NCBI RefSeq assembly: GCF_002920535.1
Contig: NZ_PQSS01000012.1
Span: 81,340 to 145,339, forward strand
Source of the DNA: Streptomyces sp. Ru71
Lineage (GTDB): Bacteria; Actinomycetota; Actinomycetes; Streptomycetales; Streptomycetaceae
Length of the DNA stretch: 64,000 bases
Direction of reading: 5' to 3'
The notes under the pieces were generated by a model, which was not told where the DNA came from, searched no databases, and was given only the letters and a program-made list of their open reading frames with translations. Below are positions 56,280 through 64,000 of the stretch, piece after piece; within the stretch, counting starts at the first letter, position 1; every line of letters begins with the position of its first letter. The position numbers and the translations under genes were made by a program.

Positions 56280-57236
56280 TCAGGCCACGGTCAGGCCGCC
56301 CGTGTGCGCGCCGGTGTCCGTTCCGGGGAGCTCCGCGTCGAGGGCCTGGCGTATGCCGGCCGCCACGGCCGGGTGGACCGGCAGGGCCAGATGGCCGATG
56401 CCCGTCACCCGGATGTTCTGCGCGAGCAGGTCGGGGTGGTCGATGCAGGCCGACTCCAGCGGGTCCATCAGATGGTCCAGGTCGCTCCAGAAGCTCACGA
56501 ACCGTGTCCGGCAGCCGGGCGCCGGCTGGGCCAGCTCCAGCAGCACCGGCGAGCCGGGCCGCATCTGGCGCACGATCGGATGGGCGTTGGCCAGCGGCGC
56601 CACCCGGGTGCCGGAGTGCGGTGTACCCAGCGTCACCAGCGTGCGCACACGGTGATCGCCGGCCAGGCGCTGCACGTAGTAGCGGGCGATGAGGCCGCCC
56701 AGGCTGTGCCCGACCACGTCCACCCGCTCACTGCCCGTGCGCTCGCATATCTCCTCGATGTGCCGGCCCAGCAGCTCGGCCGCGATCCGGATGTCGCAGG
56801 TCAGCGGCGAGTAGTTGAGCGACTCGACACGCTGCCTGCCGTGCTGGGCGAGATTGCGGCGCAGCAGCAGGAACACGGACCGGTTGTCGATGAAGCCGTG
56901 CAGCAGCACCACGGGCGGATGCGCCGGGGCCGGCAGCCGGGCCGGGTCCGGGCTGTCGTCGGTGCCGTCGGCTCCGGTGTCGTCGGCTCCGGTGGTGGCG
57001 TCGAGGGAGCCGGCGTCGAGGGAGGTGCGGGCGCCGCGGACGGGCGGAGCCGGCAGGGCGGCACGGCCCCGACGCTCCTGGACGATGCCCGAGGGATACA
57101 GCAGGAGGTGCCCGGTGAGGATCGCGAGCTCCAGGGCGGTCGCCTTCAGCAGGGCCACCGAGAGTCCGGCCAGCCGGTTCGGCAGGAAGCGCTGACAGAG
57201 GGGGAGAAAGGGATACAGAACCCTGGTGACCTTCAT
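56280..57236 (-). CDS. Alpha/beta hydrolase (lipase/PGAP1-like)
   Basis: 318 aa from ATG 57236, preceded by AGGAGG. A short amphipathic or membrane-associated N-terminus (LLKATALELAILTGHLLLYPSG) precedes the fold. Oxyanion region VVLLHGFIDNRS, nucleophile elbow VDVVGHSLGGLIARYY, and late His in VTGIGHLALPVH. LVTLGTPHSGT is typical of lipases of the LipA/PGAP1 group. It probably acts on lipids or esters at the membrane. Substrate unknown. No other lipid genes adjoin it. Confidence 0.85.
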   Translation of the reverse strand: MKVTRVLYPFLPLCQRFLPNRLAGLSVALLKATALELAILTGHLLLYPSGIVQERRGRAALPAPPVRGARTSLDAGSLDATTGADDTGADGTDDSPDPARLPAPAHPPVVLLHGFIDNRSVFLLLRRNLAQHGRQRVESLNYSPLTCDIRIAAELLGRHIEEICERTGSERVDVVGHSLGGLIARYYVQRLAGDHRVRTLVTLGTPHSGTRVAPLANAHPIVRQMRPGSPVLLELAQPAPGCRTRFVSFWSDLDHLMDPLESACIDHPDLLAQNIRVTGIGHLALPVHPAVAAGIRQALDAELPGTDTGAHTGGLTVA

Positions 57237-57653
57237 GGCCGACCTCCTGTCGGCACCCGGGGGAACGGCCCTGTCTCCCGTGTGCCCTCGTGGAAGCCGT
57301 GGCCGAGGCCTTCGAGGGGGGTCCTGCGGCGTGTGCGATGTGCTCCTGTGTCGATACGCCGCGCCACCGGGCCGCTCGTAGGGCGGCGGGGCGGCACGGC
57401 GACCTCGTTGCGGCTCCCGTGGCGCGTGTTCCTTCCGGGGTACGAGTGCCCCGAAAGTGTCCGGCGCATGACTCCCGGAAACCGGGAACCCTGCGCGATG
57501 AACATGTCCCACTGTGTGATTTCCCCCTCGCTGTGCACCGCGAAACTGCCGGTTGCGGGATGCTGGCGATAACGTTCGTTCACTTCCCCGGCCGGTGTGG
57601 GTACCGAGGTACTCGTCGGTAGGGATGAATGCAGTCGCTTCATGGAGGCAGTG
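57237..57653. other. 417-bp divergent region between lipase and B12-binding protein genes
   Basis: Holds the promoters of both flanking genes. No clear -35/-10 pair, CIRCE or riboswitch was found. An A/T-enriched patch near 57560-57590 (GCGATAACGTTCGTTCAC) is the likeliest place for the promoter of the B12-binding gene. No ORF with convincing composition. Confidence 0.5.
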
Positions 57654-58070
57654 ATGGGTGTGGCAGCCGGTCCGATCCGCGTCGTGGTGGCGAAGCCGGG
57701 GCTCGACGGCCACGATCGCGGGGCGAAGGTCATCGCGCGTGCGCTGCGCGACGCGGGCATGGAGGTGATCTACACCGGGCTCCACCAGACGCCCGAGCAG
57801 ATCGTCGACACCGCGATCCAGGAGGACGCCGACGCGATCGGTCTGTCCATCCTCTCCGGGGCGCACAACACGCTCTTCGCGGCCGTGATCGAGCTGCTCA
57901 AGGAGCGGGACGCCGCGGACATCCTGGTCTTCGGCGGCGGCATCATCCCCGAGGCCGACATCCCGCCGCTGAAGGAGAAGGGCGTCGCGGAGATCTTCAC
58001 CCCCGGCGCGACGACCCAGTCGATCGTGGACTGGGTCCGGGCGAACGTCCGCCAGCCTGCGGAGGCCTGA
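57654..58070 (+). CDS. icmB: B12-binding subunit of an acyl-CoA mutase (IcmB-like)
   Basis: 138 aa from ATG 57654, preceded by GGAGG. It is the stand-alone cobalamin-binding domain: DGHDRG (His that ligates cobalt), then LSILSGAH and [10 protein letters not shown]. Length and sequence are those of IcmB, the small subunit of isobutyryl-CoA mutase, which interconverts isobutyryl- and n-butyryl-CoA with IcmA. The large subunit is not adjacent, as in S. coelicolor. A similar small subunit also exists for other mutases (MeaA- or HcmB-like), so the exact partner is not certain. Confidence 0.8.
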   Translation: MGVAAGPIRVVVAKPGLDGHDRGAKVIARALRDAGMEVIYTGLHQTPEQIVDTAIQEDADAIGLSILSGAHNTLFAAVIELLKERDAADILVFGGGIIPEADIPPLKEKGVAEIFTPGATTQSIVDWVRANVRQPAEA

Positions 58071-58260
58071 GCAGCGTTGCGGGCGGCCGGGGCGGCGGCC
58101 GGCGGCCCGCGGGTCGTCGGGACGGCCTTCGGCGGTCCGCTGTGCTGGTGGCTCAGTGGGCTGCCGTGACGGTGGGTTTCGGTGGACCGGCGCAGCCGCG
58201 GGGTCCGCGGGCCCGCTGCTTCGGCGGGCTCCGGTGACTGACCGTAGCTGCTGCTCGGCG

Positions 58261-59880
58261 TCATGGCGCCTCCAGCTCCCGTGCCATCACCGCACGCAGG
58301 CGCAGTGTCGTGACCAGCCGCTGGAACGCCTCCGCCCAGTAGCCCCCGGCTCCCGGTGAGGCGTCCTCCGGCTCGTCCGGGACCGCGAGCAGCCCGTCGA
58401 GCCGTCCGGCCTCCGCCGGATCCAGGCAGCGCTCGGCCAGTCCCATCACTCCGCTGAAGCTCCACGGATAACTCCCCGCGTCCCGGGCGATGTTCAACGC
58501 GTCGACCACCGCCCGCCCGAGCGACGGCGCCCACGGCACCGCGCACACCCCGAGCAGCTGGAACGCCTCCGACAGACCGTGCGCCGCGATGAACCCGGCC
58601 ACCCACTCGGCCCGTTCGCCGGCCTGGAGCGTGCCGAGCAGCTTGGCGCGTTCCGCCAGGGAGACCGCTCCCGGTCCGCCCGCCTCGGGCGCCGACGGTT
58701 CCCCGAGCAGCGCCCGTGCCCAGACCCCGTCCCGCTGCCGTACCGCCGCCCGGCACCAGGCGGCGTGCAGTTCGCCCTGCCAGTCGTCGGCGACCGGCAG
58801 GGCCAGGATCTCGCCGGGCGTGCGGCCGCCGAGCCGCGCGGACCAGGTGCTCAGCGGAGCGGCCTCCACCAACTGGCCGAGCCACCACGACCGTTCACCC
58901 CGCCCCGTCGGCGCCGTGGGCTGCACGCCGTCGCGCTCCATGTCCGCGTCGCACTCGTGCGGCGCCTCCACCACGATCGTCGGTTCCTCGCGCGTGCGGT
59001 CCAGGGCCACGCAGGCGCCCGCCCGGACCGCCATCCGTGCGGCCAGCGCCGACGCGGGCAGCGCCGAGAGCAGTTCGGCCGCCGTCGAGCGGACGTTGCG
59101 GCTGCGGTCGCCGAGGGCCTGCTCCAGGAACGGCTCGTCATCCGGGCCGAGACCCGTGCGCAGGGAGTCGAGGAACATCAGCCGGTCCTCGGCGCGCTCG
59201 GTGGCCCAGGTCCCGGCCAGCAGCGCACGGGCCCCCTCGGGATCGCGGGAGCGCAGCGCGGAGAGCAGGGCGACCCGTTCGGCGAACAGGCCCTCCTGCC
59301 ACAGCCGCTCGATCTCCTCCCGCCCCTGCGGATGCGGCAGCGTCGTACCGCCGCCGGGCGCGGCCCGCAGGGCGAACCGCCAGTCGGGGTTGAGCCGGGC
59401 CAGCCACAGCGCGCGCGGCCCGGCGAACTCCAGTACCGCTGGCCGCAGATCCGTCCGGCCGCGGGCCGCGTCCAGCAGTGCGGGCAGCGCCTGGTGCGGC
59501 GGCGCCCAGCCACGGGCGTTGGCCGCGGCCAGCCACTGCGGCAGCAGCTCCATCAGGTCGGGAGCCGTGCCTCTGCGGCCACCGCCCGCGCCGGGCCGGT
59601 CGGCCAGCAGCCGGCCGAGTCTGCGGGCCGCCGCAGCGGGTAGCGGCGGGCGCGGGTCGACGGGGGCCGGCTCCGGCCGGGGCGCGGCAGCGGCGGGCCG
59701 CAGCCCGGCACGCCGGCGCACGGTCGCCGTGGCCGCGGCGTCCAGCAGCGCCACCGGGGCCTCCCGGCCGCCCGCCGGTGCCGGCGGAGTCCGCCGGTCG
59801 GTGCCGAGCAGGGCCGCGGTGACCAGCTCCTCCCAGCTGCCCGACCCGGGTCGGGTCAGGGGAGCCGCCGTCGTGTTCAT
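58261..59880 (-). CDS. DUF5691 domain protein
   Basis: 539 aa. Starts MNTTAAPLTRPGSGSWEELVTAALLGTDRRTPP; the ELVTAALLGTDR motif is characteristic of DUF5691 proteins. The middle looks like helical repeats (HEAT-like): FLDSLRTGLGPDDEPFLEQALGDRSRNVRSTAAELLSALP. The nucleotide-binding or catalytic motifs of known enzymes are absent. It lies 54 bp downstream of the SWIM gene on the same strand, so it is in one operon with it. Found next to MoxR, DUF5682 and vWA genes in actinobacteria. Function unknown; a scaffold or substrate-binding role in the AAA+ system is inferred. Confidence 0.82.
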   Translation of the reverse strand: MNTTAAPLTRPGSGSWEELVTAALLGTDRRTPPAPAGGREAPVALLDAAATATVRRRAGLRPAAAAPRPEPAPVDPRPPLPAAAARRLGRLLADRPGAGGGRRGTAPDLMELLPQWLAAANARGWAPPHQALPALLDAARGRTDLRPAVLEFAGPRALWLARLNPDWRFALRAAPGGGTTLPHPQGREEIERLWQEGLFAERVALLSALRSRDPEGARALLAGTWATERAEDRLMFLDSLRTGLGPDDEPFLEQALGDRSRNVRSTAAELLSALPASALAARMAVRAGACVALDRTREEPTIVVEAPHECDADMERDGVQPTAPTGRGERSWWLGQLVEAAPLSTWSARLGGRTPGEILALPVADDWQGELHAAWCRAAVRQRDGVWARALLGEPSAPEAGGPGAVSLAERAKLLGTLQAGERAEWVAGFIAAHGLSEAFQLLGVCAVPWAPSLGRAVVDALNIARDAGSYPWSFSGVMGLAERCLDPAEAGRLDGLLAVPDEPEDASPGAGGYWAEAFQRLVTTLRLRAVMARELEAP

Positions 59881-59934
59881 GGGCTTCCTTTCGGTGGAGG
59901 GAGAGACGGGGCGGGACGGGCTCCCGGCAGGCGC

Positions 59935-61290
59935 TCAGAACACGGGGACGGCGTCCCCGGTGTCCTGGGCCCAGGCGGTGAGCGGGGTGAAGCCGCGGTG
60001 GCCGCACTCGCCGAAGACCGTCACCGCCGCGCCACCGGAGAGCGCGACCAGCCGCCACAGGCCGGGGCGGGCGGCCGCTGCCGGGGCCAGCGGCAGCGCG
60101 CCGGCGCCGTCCGCGTCCGCGAGCTGCCAGGAGTCACCGGCCGGCGTGGGTATCACCGACTCCAGCGTCACCGGGACCGACTCCAGCCACGGGTCCTCCC
60201 GCAGCGCTTCGCCGTAACGGGCGGTGGCCTGCCCGGTCGTCACCCCCTTGGGACGTACGGCCGTCGGCGCGGGCGCGGCGAACAGCTCGCCCAGCGACAC
60301 CCGCCGCCGGCTGTCCCCCGGGTAGGCGGACACCTCCGCGTCGAGCGCCAGACCGACCGGCAGCGTCAGCTCCGGGGCGCGGCCGGCGGCGCCGTACGAC
60401 AGCACCAGCGCCGTGCGGTCGGTGGCGGCGCCGTACAGCCAGATCCGGCGCGTCGTCAGCTTCGCGTCGCCCGTGTCGTACTGCGCGAGGACCAGCCACT
60501 GGTCGCGCACCGGCGGGCCGTCCGGCGCGGCGGGCAGGCCGACCCGGGAGCGGACCGTCGCCGACAGGTCCTCGGGCAGCTCCTCGCGGCGCAGCCACCC
60601 CTGGTCGAGGAGGTGCAGCAGCGCGCACTCCTCCAACAGCCGCACCGGCCAGCCCGGACCGGAACCGGGGATCGCCCCCAACTCCCGCACCCGCGCGACC
60701 AGCCCCGGCGCCTGCGCGTCGACCATCCGCGCTGCCGTCTCCTCCCACAGCCCGTACCCCGCCTGCTCGGCCGAGGCCAGACCGGACCGCAGCAGGTCCG
60801 CCAGTCGCTGTTCCAGCTCCGTGGCCCCGGCGGTGATCCGCTCCGCCCGGCGCTCGGCCCGCCTGCGCGCCGCCTCCGGGTCGGCGGCGGAGGACGCGGC
60901 AGCACCCTCGTCCGCCGCCCGCTTCCGCTCCGCCCGCTCCCTTCTCTCCCGGGTCCACTGCGCGACCCAGGCCGGCGGCTCGGCTCCCGGCACCGAGCCG
61001 TCGCCGGACGACCAGAGCAGCAGCAGCCCGAGCGCGTGCTTGCACGGGAACTTCCGGCTCGGGCAACTGCACAGGTACGCGGGACCGGAAGGGTCCGCCA
61101 GGTCCACGGCCGTCCGGTACGGCGTACTGCCGCTTCCCGCGCACAGCCCCCACACCGCCCCCTCGCCGGAACAGCCCGCCTCCGACCACGGCCCGGCCGC
61201 GCCGAGCTTGCTTCCCGCTTTGCGCGACGCGGCGTCAGGTGCCAGTGCCAGCACCTGGTCCGCACTCCAGCGCACCCCCTGCTGAGTCAT
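59935..61290 (-). CDS. SWIM zinc-finger protein
   Basis: 451 aa from ATG 61290. SWIM motif: C-x-C-x(5)-C-x-H in YLCSCPSRKFPCKHALGLLLL (about residues 72-92). An Arg/Glu-rich helix follows (RERRERAERKRAADE; AARRRAERRAERI), then a large domain with no recognised fold (LWEETAARMVDAQAPGLVARVREL, WLRREELPEDLSATVRSRVGLP). SWIM domains bind DNA or proteins. Leading gene of the SWIM-DUF5691 operon, divergent from the MoxR-type ATPase. Its promoter is an exact RecA-NDp/PafBC match that would give a leaderless mRNA. Confidence 0.88.
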   Translation of the reverse strand: MTQQGVRWSADQVLALAPDAASRKAGSKLGAAGPWSEAGCSGEGAVWGLCAGSGSTPYRTAVDLADPSGPAYLCSCPSRKFPCKHALGLLLLWSSGDGSVPGAEPPAWVAQWTRERRERAERKRAADEGAAASSAADPEAARRRAERRAERITAGATELEQRLADLLRSGLASAEQAGYGLWEETAARMVDAQAPGLVARVRELGAIPGSGPGWPVRLLEECALLHLLDQGWLRREELPEDLSATVRSRVGLPAAPDGPPVRDQWLVLAQYDTGDAKLTTRRIWLYGAATDRTALVLSYGAAGRAPELTLPVGLALDAEVSAYPGDSRRRVSLGELFAAPAPTAVRPKGVTTGQATARYGEALREDPWLESVPVTLESVIPTPAGDSWQLADADGAGALPLAPAAAARPGLWRLVALSGGAAVTVFGECGHRGFTPLTAWAQDTGDAVPVF

Positions 61291-61297
61291 GCCATCG

Positions 61298-61320
61298 AAG
61301 GTAGATCCCCCCACTGACAA
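61298..61320 (-). promoter_or_regulatory. RecA-NDp/PafBC-type promoter of the SWIM-DUF5691 operon
   Basis: On the minus strand TTGTCAGTG (plus 61312-61320), 8 nt, TACCTT (plus 61298-61303), then 7 nt to the SWIM ATG at 61290. Full match to TTGTCRGTG-N8-TAnnnT. Forms a 13-bp perfect inverted repeat (CCCCACTGACAAT / ATTGTCAGTGGGG) with the divergent copy. Confidence 0.75.
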
Positions 61321-61357
61321 TCGGCCCGGCGAGCGCGTTTGCGCAGGTCGGAACGCA

Positions 61358-61380
61358 TTGTCAGTGGGGTGGTGCAGGGT
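61358..61380 (+). promoter_or_regulatory. RecA-NDp/PafBC-like promoter of the MoxR AAA+ operon
   Basis: TTGTCAGTG (61358-61366), 8 nt, CAGGGT (61375-61380). The upstream box is perfect; the -10 misses only the first T. It lies 43 bp before the AAA+ start codon, which has its own ribosome site. Confidence 0.6.
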
Positions 61381-61423
61381 GGACACAGATCGCCGACCGG
61401 CCCAGCTGGAGGGGGACTTCGCC

Positions 61424-62554
61424 ATGTCTGTGACCGTGGATCCGACTTCCGTCGAAGCGAAGGAGACGGAACCGGCCGAGGCGTTGCGGCCGCACGCCGA
61501 GGACGCCTTCGCCCATGAACTCGCCGCACTCGCCGCGCAGGACGACCGCCCGCGCCCGGCGCGCTGGAAGCTGTCGCCGTGGGCGGTGGCCACCTACCTG
61601 CTCGGCGGCACGCTGCCCGACGGCACGGTCGTCACACCCAAGTACGTCGGACCGCGCCGCATCGTCGAGGTCGCCGTCACCACGCTCGCCACCGACCGCG
61701 CCCTGCTCCTGCTCGGCGTACCCGGCACCGCGAAGACATGGGTGTCCGAGCATCTCGCCGCGGCCGTCAGCGGCGACTCCACCCTGCTCGTGCAGGGCAC
61801 CGCCGGCACCCCGGAGGAGGCCATCCGCTACGGCTGGAACTACGCGCAGCTGCTCGCGCACGGCCCCAGCCGCGACGCCCTGGTGCCGAGCCCCGTCATG
61901 CGCGCCATGGCCGAGGGCATGACCGCCCGCGTCGAGGAACTCACCCGCATCCCGGCCGATGTGCAGGACACGCTGATCACGATCCTGTCGGAGAAGACCC
62001 TGCCGATACCGGAGCTGGGGCAGGAGGTCCAGGCGGTCCGCGGCTTCAACCTGATCGCCACGGCCAACGACCGCGACCGCGGGGTCAACGACCTCTCCAG
62101 CGCGCTGCGCCGCCGCTTCAACACGGTCGTGCTGCCGCTGCCGGCGAGCGTCGAGGCCGAGGTCGACATCGTCTCCCGGCGCGTCGACCAGATCGGCCGC
62201 TCGCTCGACCTGCCGGCCGTGCCCGACGGCGTCGACGAGATCCGCCGCGTGGTCACCGTCTTCCGTGAACTGCGCGACGGCGTCACCGCCGACGGGCGTA
62301 CGAAGGTCAAGTCGCCCAGCGGCACGCTCTCCACCGCCGAGGCGATCTCCGTCGTCACCGGCGGGCTGGCCCTCGCCGCCCACTTCGGTGACGGCGTGCT
62401 GCGGCCGAGCGATGTCGCCTCGGGCATCCTCGGCGCGGTCGTCCGTGATCCGGCGGCCGACCGGGTGGTGTGGCAGGAGTACCTGGAGGCGGTGGTCCGC
62501 GAGCGCGACGGCTGGACCGACTTCTACCGGGCCTGCCGGGAGGTGAGCGCCTGA
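61424..62554 (+). CDS. MoxR-type AAA+ ATPase
   Basis: 376 aa from ATG 61424, preceded by GGAGGGGG. MoxR-type AAA+ features: Walker A GVPGTAKT (about residues 97-104), the helix-2 insert region (GTAGTPEEAIRYGWNYAQLL), sensor 1 LIATANDRDRG, and the arginine-finger region LSSALRRRFNTVVLPLP. The usual acidic Walker B is replaced by a region reading ELTRIPADVQDTLITILSE, typical of this subgroup. MoxR ATPases work as chaperones with vWA proteins. It is linked to a downstream DUF5682 gene and divergent from SWIM and DUF5691. Confidence 0.9.
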   Translation: MSVTVDPTSVEAKETEPAEALRPHAEDAFAHELAALAAQDDRPRPARWKLSPWAVATYLLGGTLPDGTVVTPKYVGPRRIVEVAVTTLATDRALLLLGVPGTAKTWVSEHLAAAVSGDSTLLVQGTAGTPEEAIRYGWNYAQLLAHGPSRDALVPSPVMRAMAEGMTARVEELTRIPADVQDTLITILSEKTLPIPELGQEVQAVRGFNLIATANDRDRGVNDLSSALRRRFNTVVLPLPASVEAEVDIVSRRVDQIGRSLDLPAVPDGVDEIRRVVTVFRELRDGVTADGRTKVKSPSGTLSTAEAISVVTGGLALAAHFGDGVLRPSDVASGILGAVVRDPAADRVVWQEYLEAVVRERDGWTDFYRACREVSA

Positions 62555-62649
62555 TGCGTGGGGACGACGACCTGGGATGGGGCCGCTCGGCCGGCAGCGG
62601 CGGCAACGGGGGCAGCGGCGGCAGCGGCGGCTCGCAGGGCAACGGGTGA
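62554..62649 (+). CDS. Possible 31-aa Gly/Ser-rich small protein
   Basis: ATG 62554 overlaps the AAA+ stop (TGATG), a usual coupling arrangement. It reads MRGDDDLGWGRSAGSGGNGG, then Gly/Ser repeats to TGA at 62647-62649. Composition is like a flexible linker. It may be a short coupled ORF or the decayed start of the next gene. No homologue recognised. Confidence 0.3.
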   Translation: MRGDDDLGWGRSAGSGGNGGSGGSGGSQGNG

Positions 62650-62735
62650 GGGTCGGGGCCGGCGCGGTGGAGGGCGTACGGGGACGGCGAGGCGTCGTGG
62701 TCGCGAGGGGGAGGACACGCGCCGCGCGGGTGGGG

Positions 62736-62798
62736 GGACCCGCGGTGCGGGGGAGCGGACCCGCGGTGCGGGGGAGGGGACCCGCGGTGCGGTGGAGG
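62736..62798. repeat. Three tandem 21-bp repeats in the AAA+/DUF5682 intergenic region
   Basis: 62736-62756, 62757-62777 and 62778-62798, each starting GGACCCGCGGTGCGG, with 1-2 substitutions. A further local duplication, GATGCGATGA, occurs at 62801-62810 and 62821-62830 and creates the DUF5682 start context. Confidence 0.8.
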
Positions 62799-62826
62799 GG
62801 GATGCGATGAGGGAGAGGGGGATGCG

Positions 62827-64000
62827 ATGACGGACGGCGAGGAGGCCCGGCGCGGATGGCCGGGCCCGGCACCGCTGCTGCTGGGCGTGCGGCACCACGG
62901 GCCCGGCTCGGCCCGGGCCGTGCGGGCGGCATTGGACGCGGCCCGGCCGCGGGCCGTGCTGATCGAGGGGCCGCCCGAGGCCGACGCGCTGGTCCCGCTG
63001 GCCGCGGAGGAGGACATGCGCCCGCCGGTGGCGCTGCTCGCCCACGCGGTGGACGAACCCGGCCGCTCGGCGTTCTGGCCGCTCGCCGAGTTCTCCCCGG
63101 AGTGGGTCGCCCTGCGCTGGGCCCTGGCCCACGACGTCCCGGCCCGCTTCATCGACCTGCCGGCCACGCACTCACTGGCCTGGGAGAAAACCCCAGGAGC
63201 CCGCCCGGGACCTCGACCGGCCCGAGGGGGACGGGGACGGGAGCGCCGGGCGGGACCGTCGGCCCGAAGGGGACGAGGAGGGGAGCGCCGGGCGGGACCG
63301 CCGGCCCGAGGGGGACGGGAACGCGGGGCTGGACCACCGGAGCGAGGCGCCGCACGGGGGCGTGGACGGGATGCGTCTCGATCCGCTCGCCGTGCTCGCC
63401 GAGGCCGCCGGGTACGACGATCCGGAGCGCTGGTGGGAGGACGTCGTCGAGCACCGGGGGCCGGGGCAGGAGGACCCGTTCGCGCCGTTCACCGTGGTCG
63501 AGGAGGCCATGGGAGCGCTGCGGGAGACCTACGGCAGCGGCGGTCACGACCGGGACGTGGTGCGCGAGGCCCATATGCGGCTGCGGCTGCGCGCCGCGCT
63601 CAAGGAGTTCGGCGACGACGTGGCCGTGGTGTGCGGCGCCTGGCACGTGCCCGCGCTGCGCCGGCGCACCACCGTCGCCGCGGACAGGGCGCTGCTGAAG
63701 GGGCTGCCCAAGGTCAAGGCCGACATGACATGGGTGCCGTGGACGAACCGCAGGCTGTCCCGGGCCAGCGGGTACGGGGCCGGTATCGACTCCCCGGGGT
63801 GGTACGGGCATCTGTTCTCCGCGCCGGACCGGCCCGTCGAGCGGTGGCTGACCAAGGTGGCCGGACTGCTGCGGGAGGAGGACCGTGTCGTCTCCTCCGC
63901 GCATGTCATCGAGGCGGTGCGGCTCGCCGAGACGCTCGCCGCCGTGCGCGGCCGCCCGCTGCCCGGGCTGAGCGAGACGACCGACGCGGTGCGGGCGGTG
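62827..64000 (+). pseudogene. DUF5682 family protein, frameshifted and cut by the window end
   Basis: Starts ATG 62827 (MTDGEEARRGWPGPAPLLLG, then VRHHGPGSARAV and IEGPPEADAL, motifs typical of DUF5682). The first frame holds to about 63188 (FIDLPATHSLAWEK). The rest (MRLDPLAVLAEAAGYDDPER, WYGHLFSAPDRPVERWLTKVAGLL) is in the next frame and open to the window end. One extra A or C in AAAACCCC (63187-63194) accounts for it; restoring the frame gives WEKPQEPARDLDRPEGDG, consistent with the downstream 42-bp repeats being in frame. Either a sequencing error or a disrupted gene. Probably in an operon with the MoxR ATPase; a vWA gene is expected beyond the window. Confidence 0.75.
63224..63327. repeat. 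42-bp in-frame repeats inside the DUF5682 gene
   Basis: Units at 63224-63265 and 63266-63307, and a partial at 63308-63327. Period is 42 bp (14 codons), coding for EGDGDGSAGRDRRP, EGDEEGSAGRDRRP and EGDGNAG in the downstream frame. A charged, flexible linker that is likely variable in length between strains. Confidence 0.8.

Overview
The window is a high-GC actinobacterial chromosome segment, almost certainly Streptomyces. Coding regions have strongly G/C-biased third positions, many genes start with GTG, developmental regulators whiD and bldM are present, and a SigmaBldN-type promoter lies in front of bldM. The block groES-groEL1, whiB-family gene, SigD-type sigma factor, guaB, guaB3, GMC oxidase, guaA runs in the same order as M. 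tuberculosis Rv3418c to Rv3396c (groES, groEL1, whiB3, sigD, guaB2, guaB3, choD, guaA). This is therefore core chromosome, not an accessory island.

Layout. 1-2.6 kb: a truncated SAM methyltransferase and two tandem NodB-type deacetylase lipoproteins. 2.7-4.9 kb: HrcA-regulated groES-groEL1 with two CIRCE operators. 5-8.3 kb: a SnoaL-like protein, an SDR, a MOSC protein and a LysR regulator. 8.3-11.2 kb: whiD, bldM, an unexplained gap of about 900 bp, and a ShbA/SigD-like sigma factor. 11.4-14.1 kb: guaB and guaB3. 14.1-14.8 kb: a convergent intergenic region with a structured tandem repeat. 14.8-19.2 kb: a nucleotide-sugar dehydrogenase lacking its catalytic Cys, glpD, and a serine hydrolase. 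19.4-31.3 kb: six consecutive membrane Ser/Thr kinase genes, one of them a frameshifted pseudokinase. 31.4-37.3 kb: an aldehyde dehydrogenase, a ChoD-like oxidase, an LAETG cell-wall protein and an anchored hypothetical protein. 37.8-40.3 kb: chorismate mutase behind a probable Phe/Tyr attenuator, guaA, and a MITE. 40.3-47.5 kb: a PPOX-fold protein, an aldolase-fold protein, membrane proteins, and a PspC/LiaF-type membrane protein divergent from a PspC-fused histidine kinase and its response regulator. 47.6-57.2 kb: cell-wall hydrolases (two NlpC/P60, one M23), a c-di-AMP riboswitch, a TDT transporter, pcrA and a lipase. 57.6-64 kb: a B12-binding mutase subunit, then a DUF5691/SWIM operon divergent from a MoxR-type AAA+/DUF5682 operon that runs off the window.

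How parts work together. guaB, guaB3 and guaA cover GMP synthesis. whiD, bldM and the ShbA-like sigma factor link development to housekeeping transcription. The kinases, cell-wall hydrolases, LAETG protein and PspC system are all envelope functions.

The strongest unexpected signal is regulatory. The mycobacterial RecA-NDp/PafBC DNA-damage promoter pattern (TTGTCRGTG-N8-TAnnnT) occurs exactly in front of pcrA and in front of the SWIM/DUF5691 operon. Near-matches lie in front of the divergent MoxR AAA+ operon and the SDR gene. This predicts that the poorly characterised MoxR-SWIM-DUF5691-DUF5682 system is induced by DNA damage. Two coding genes (pseudokinase and DUF5682) each carry one apparent extra base in a homopolymer, which may be sequencing error or real disruption.
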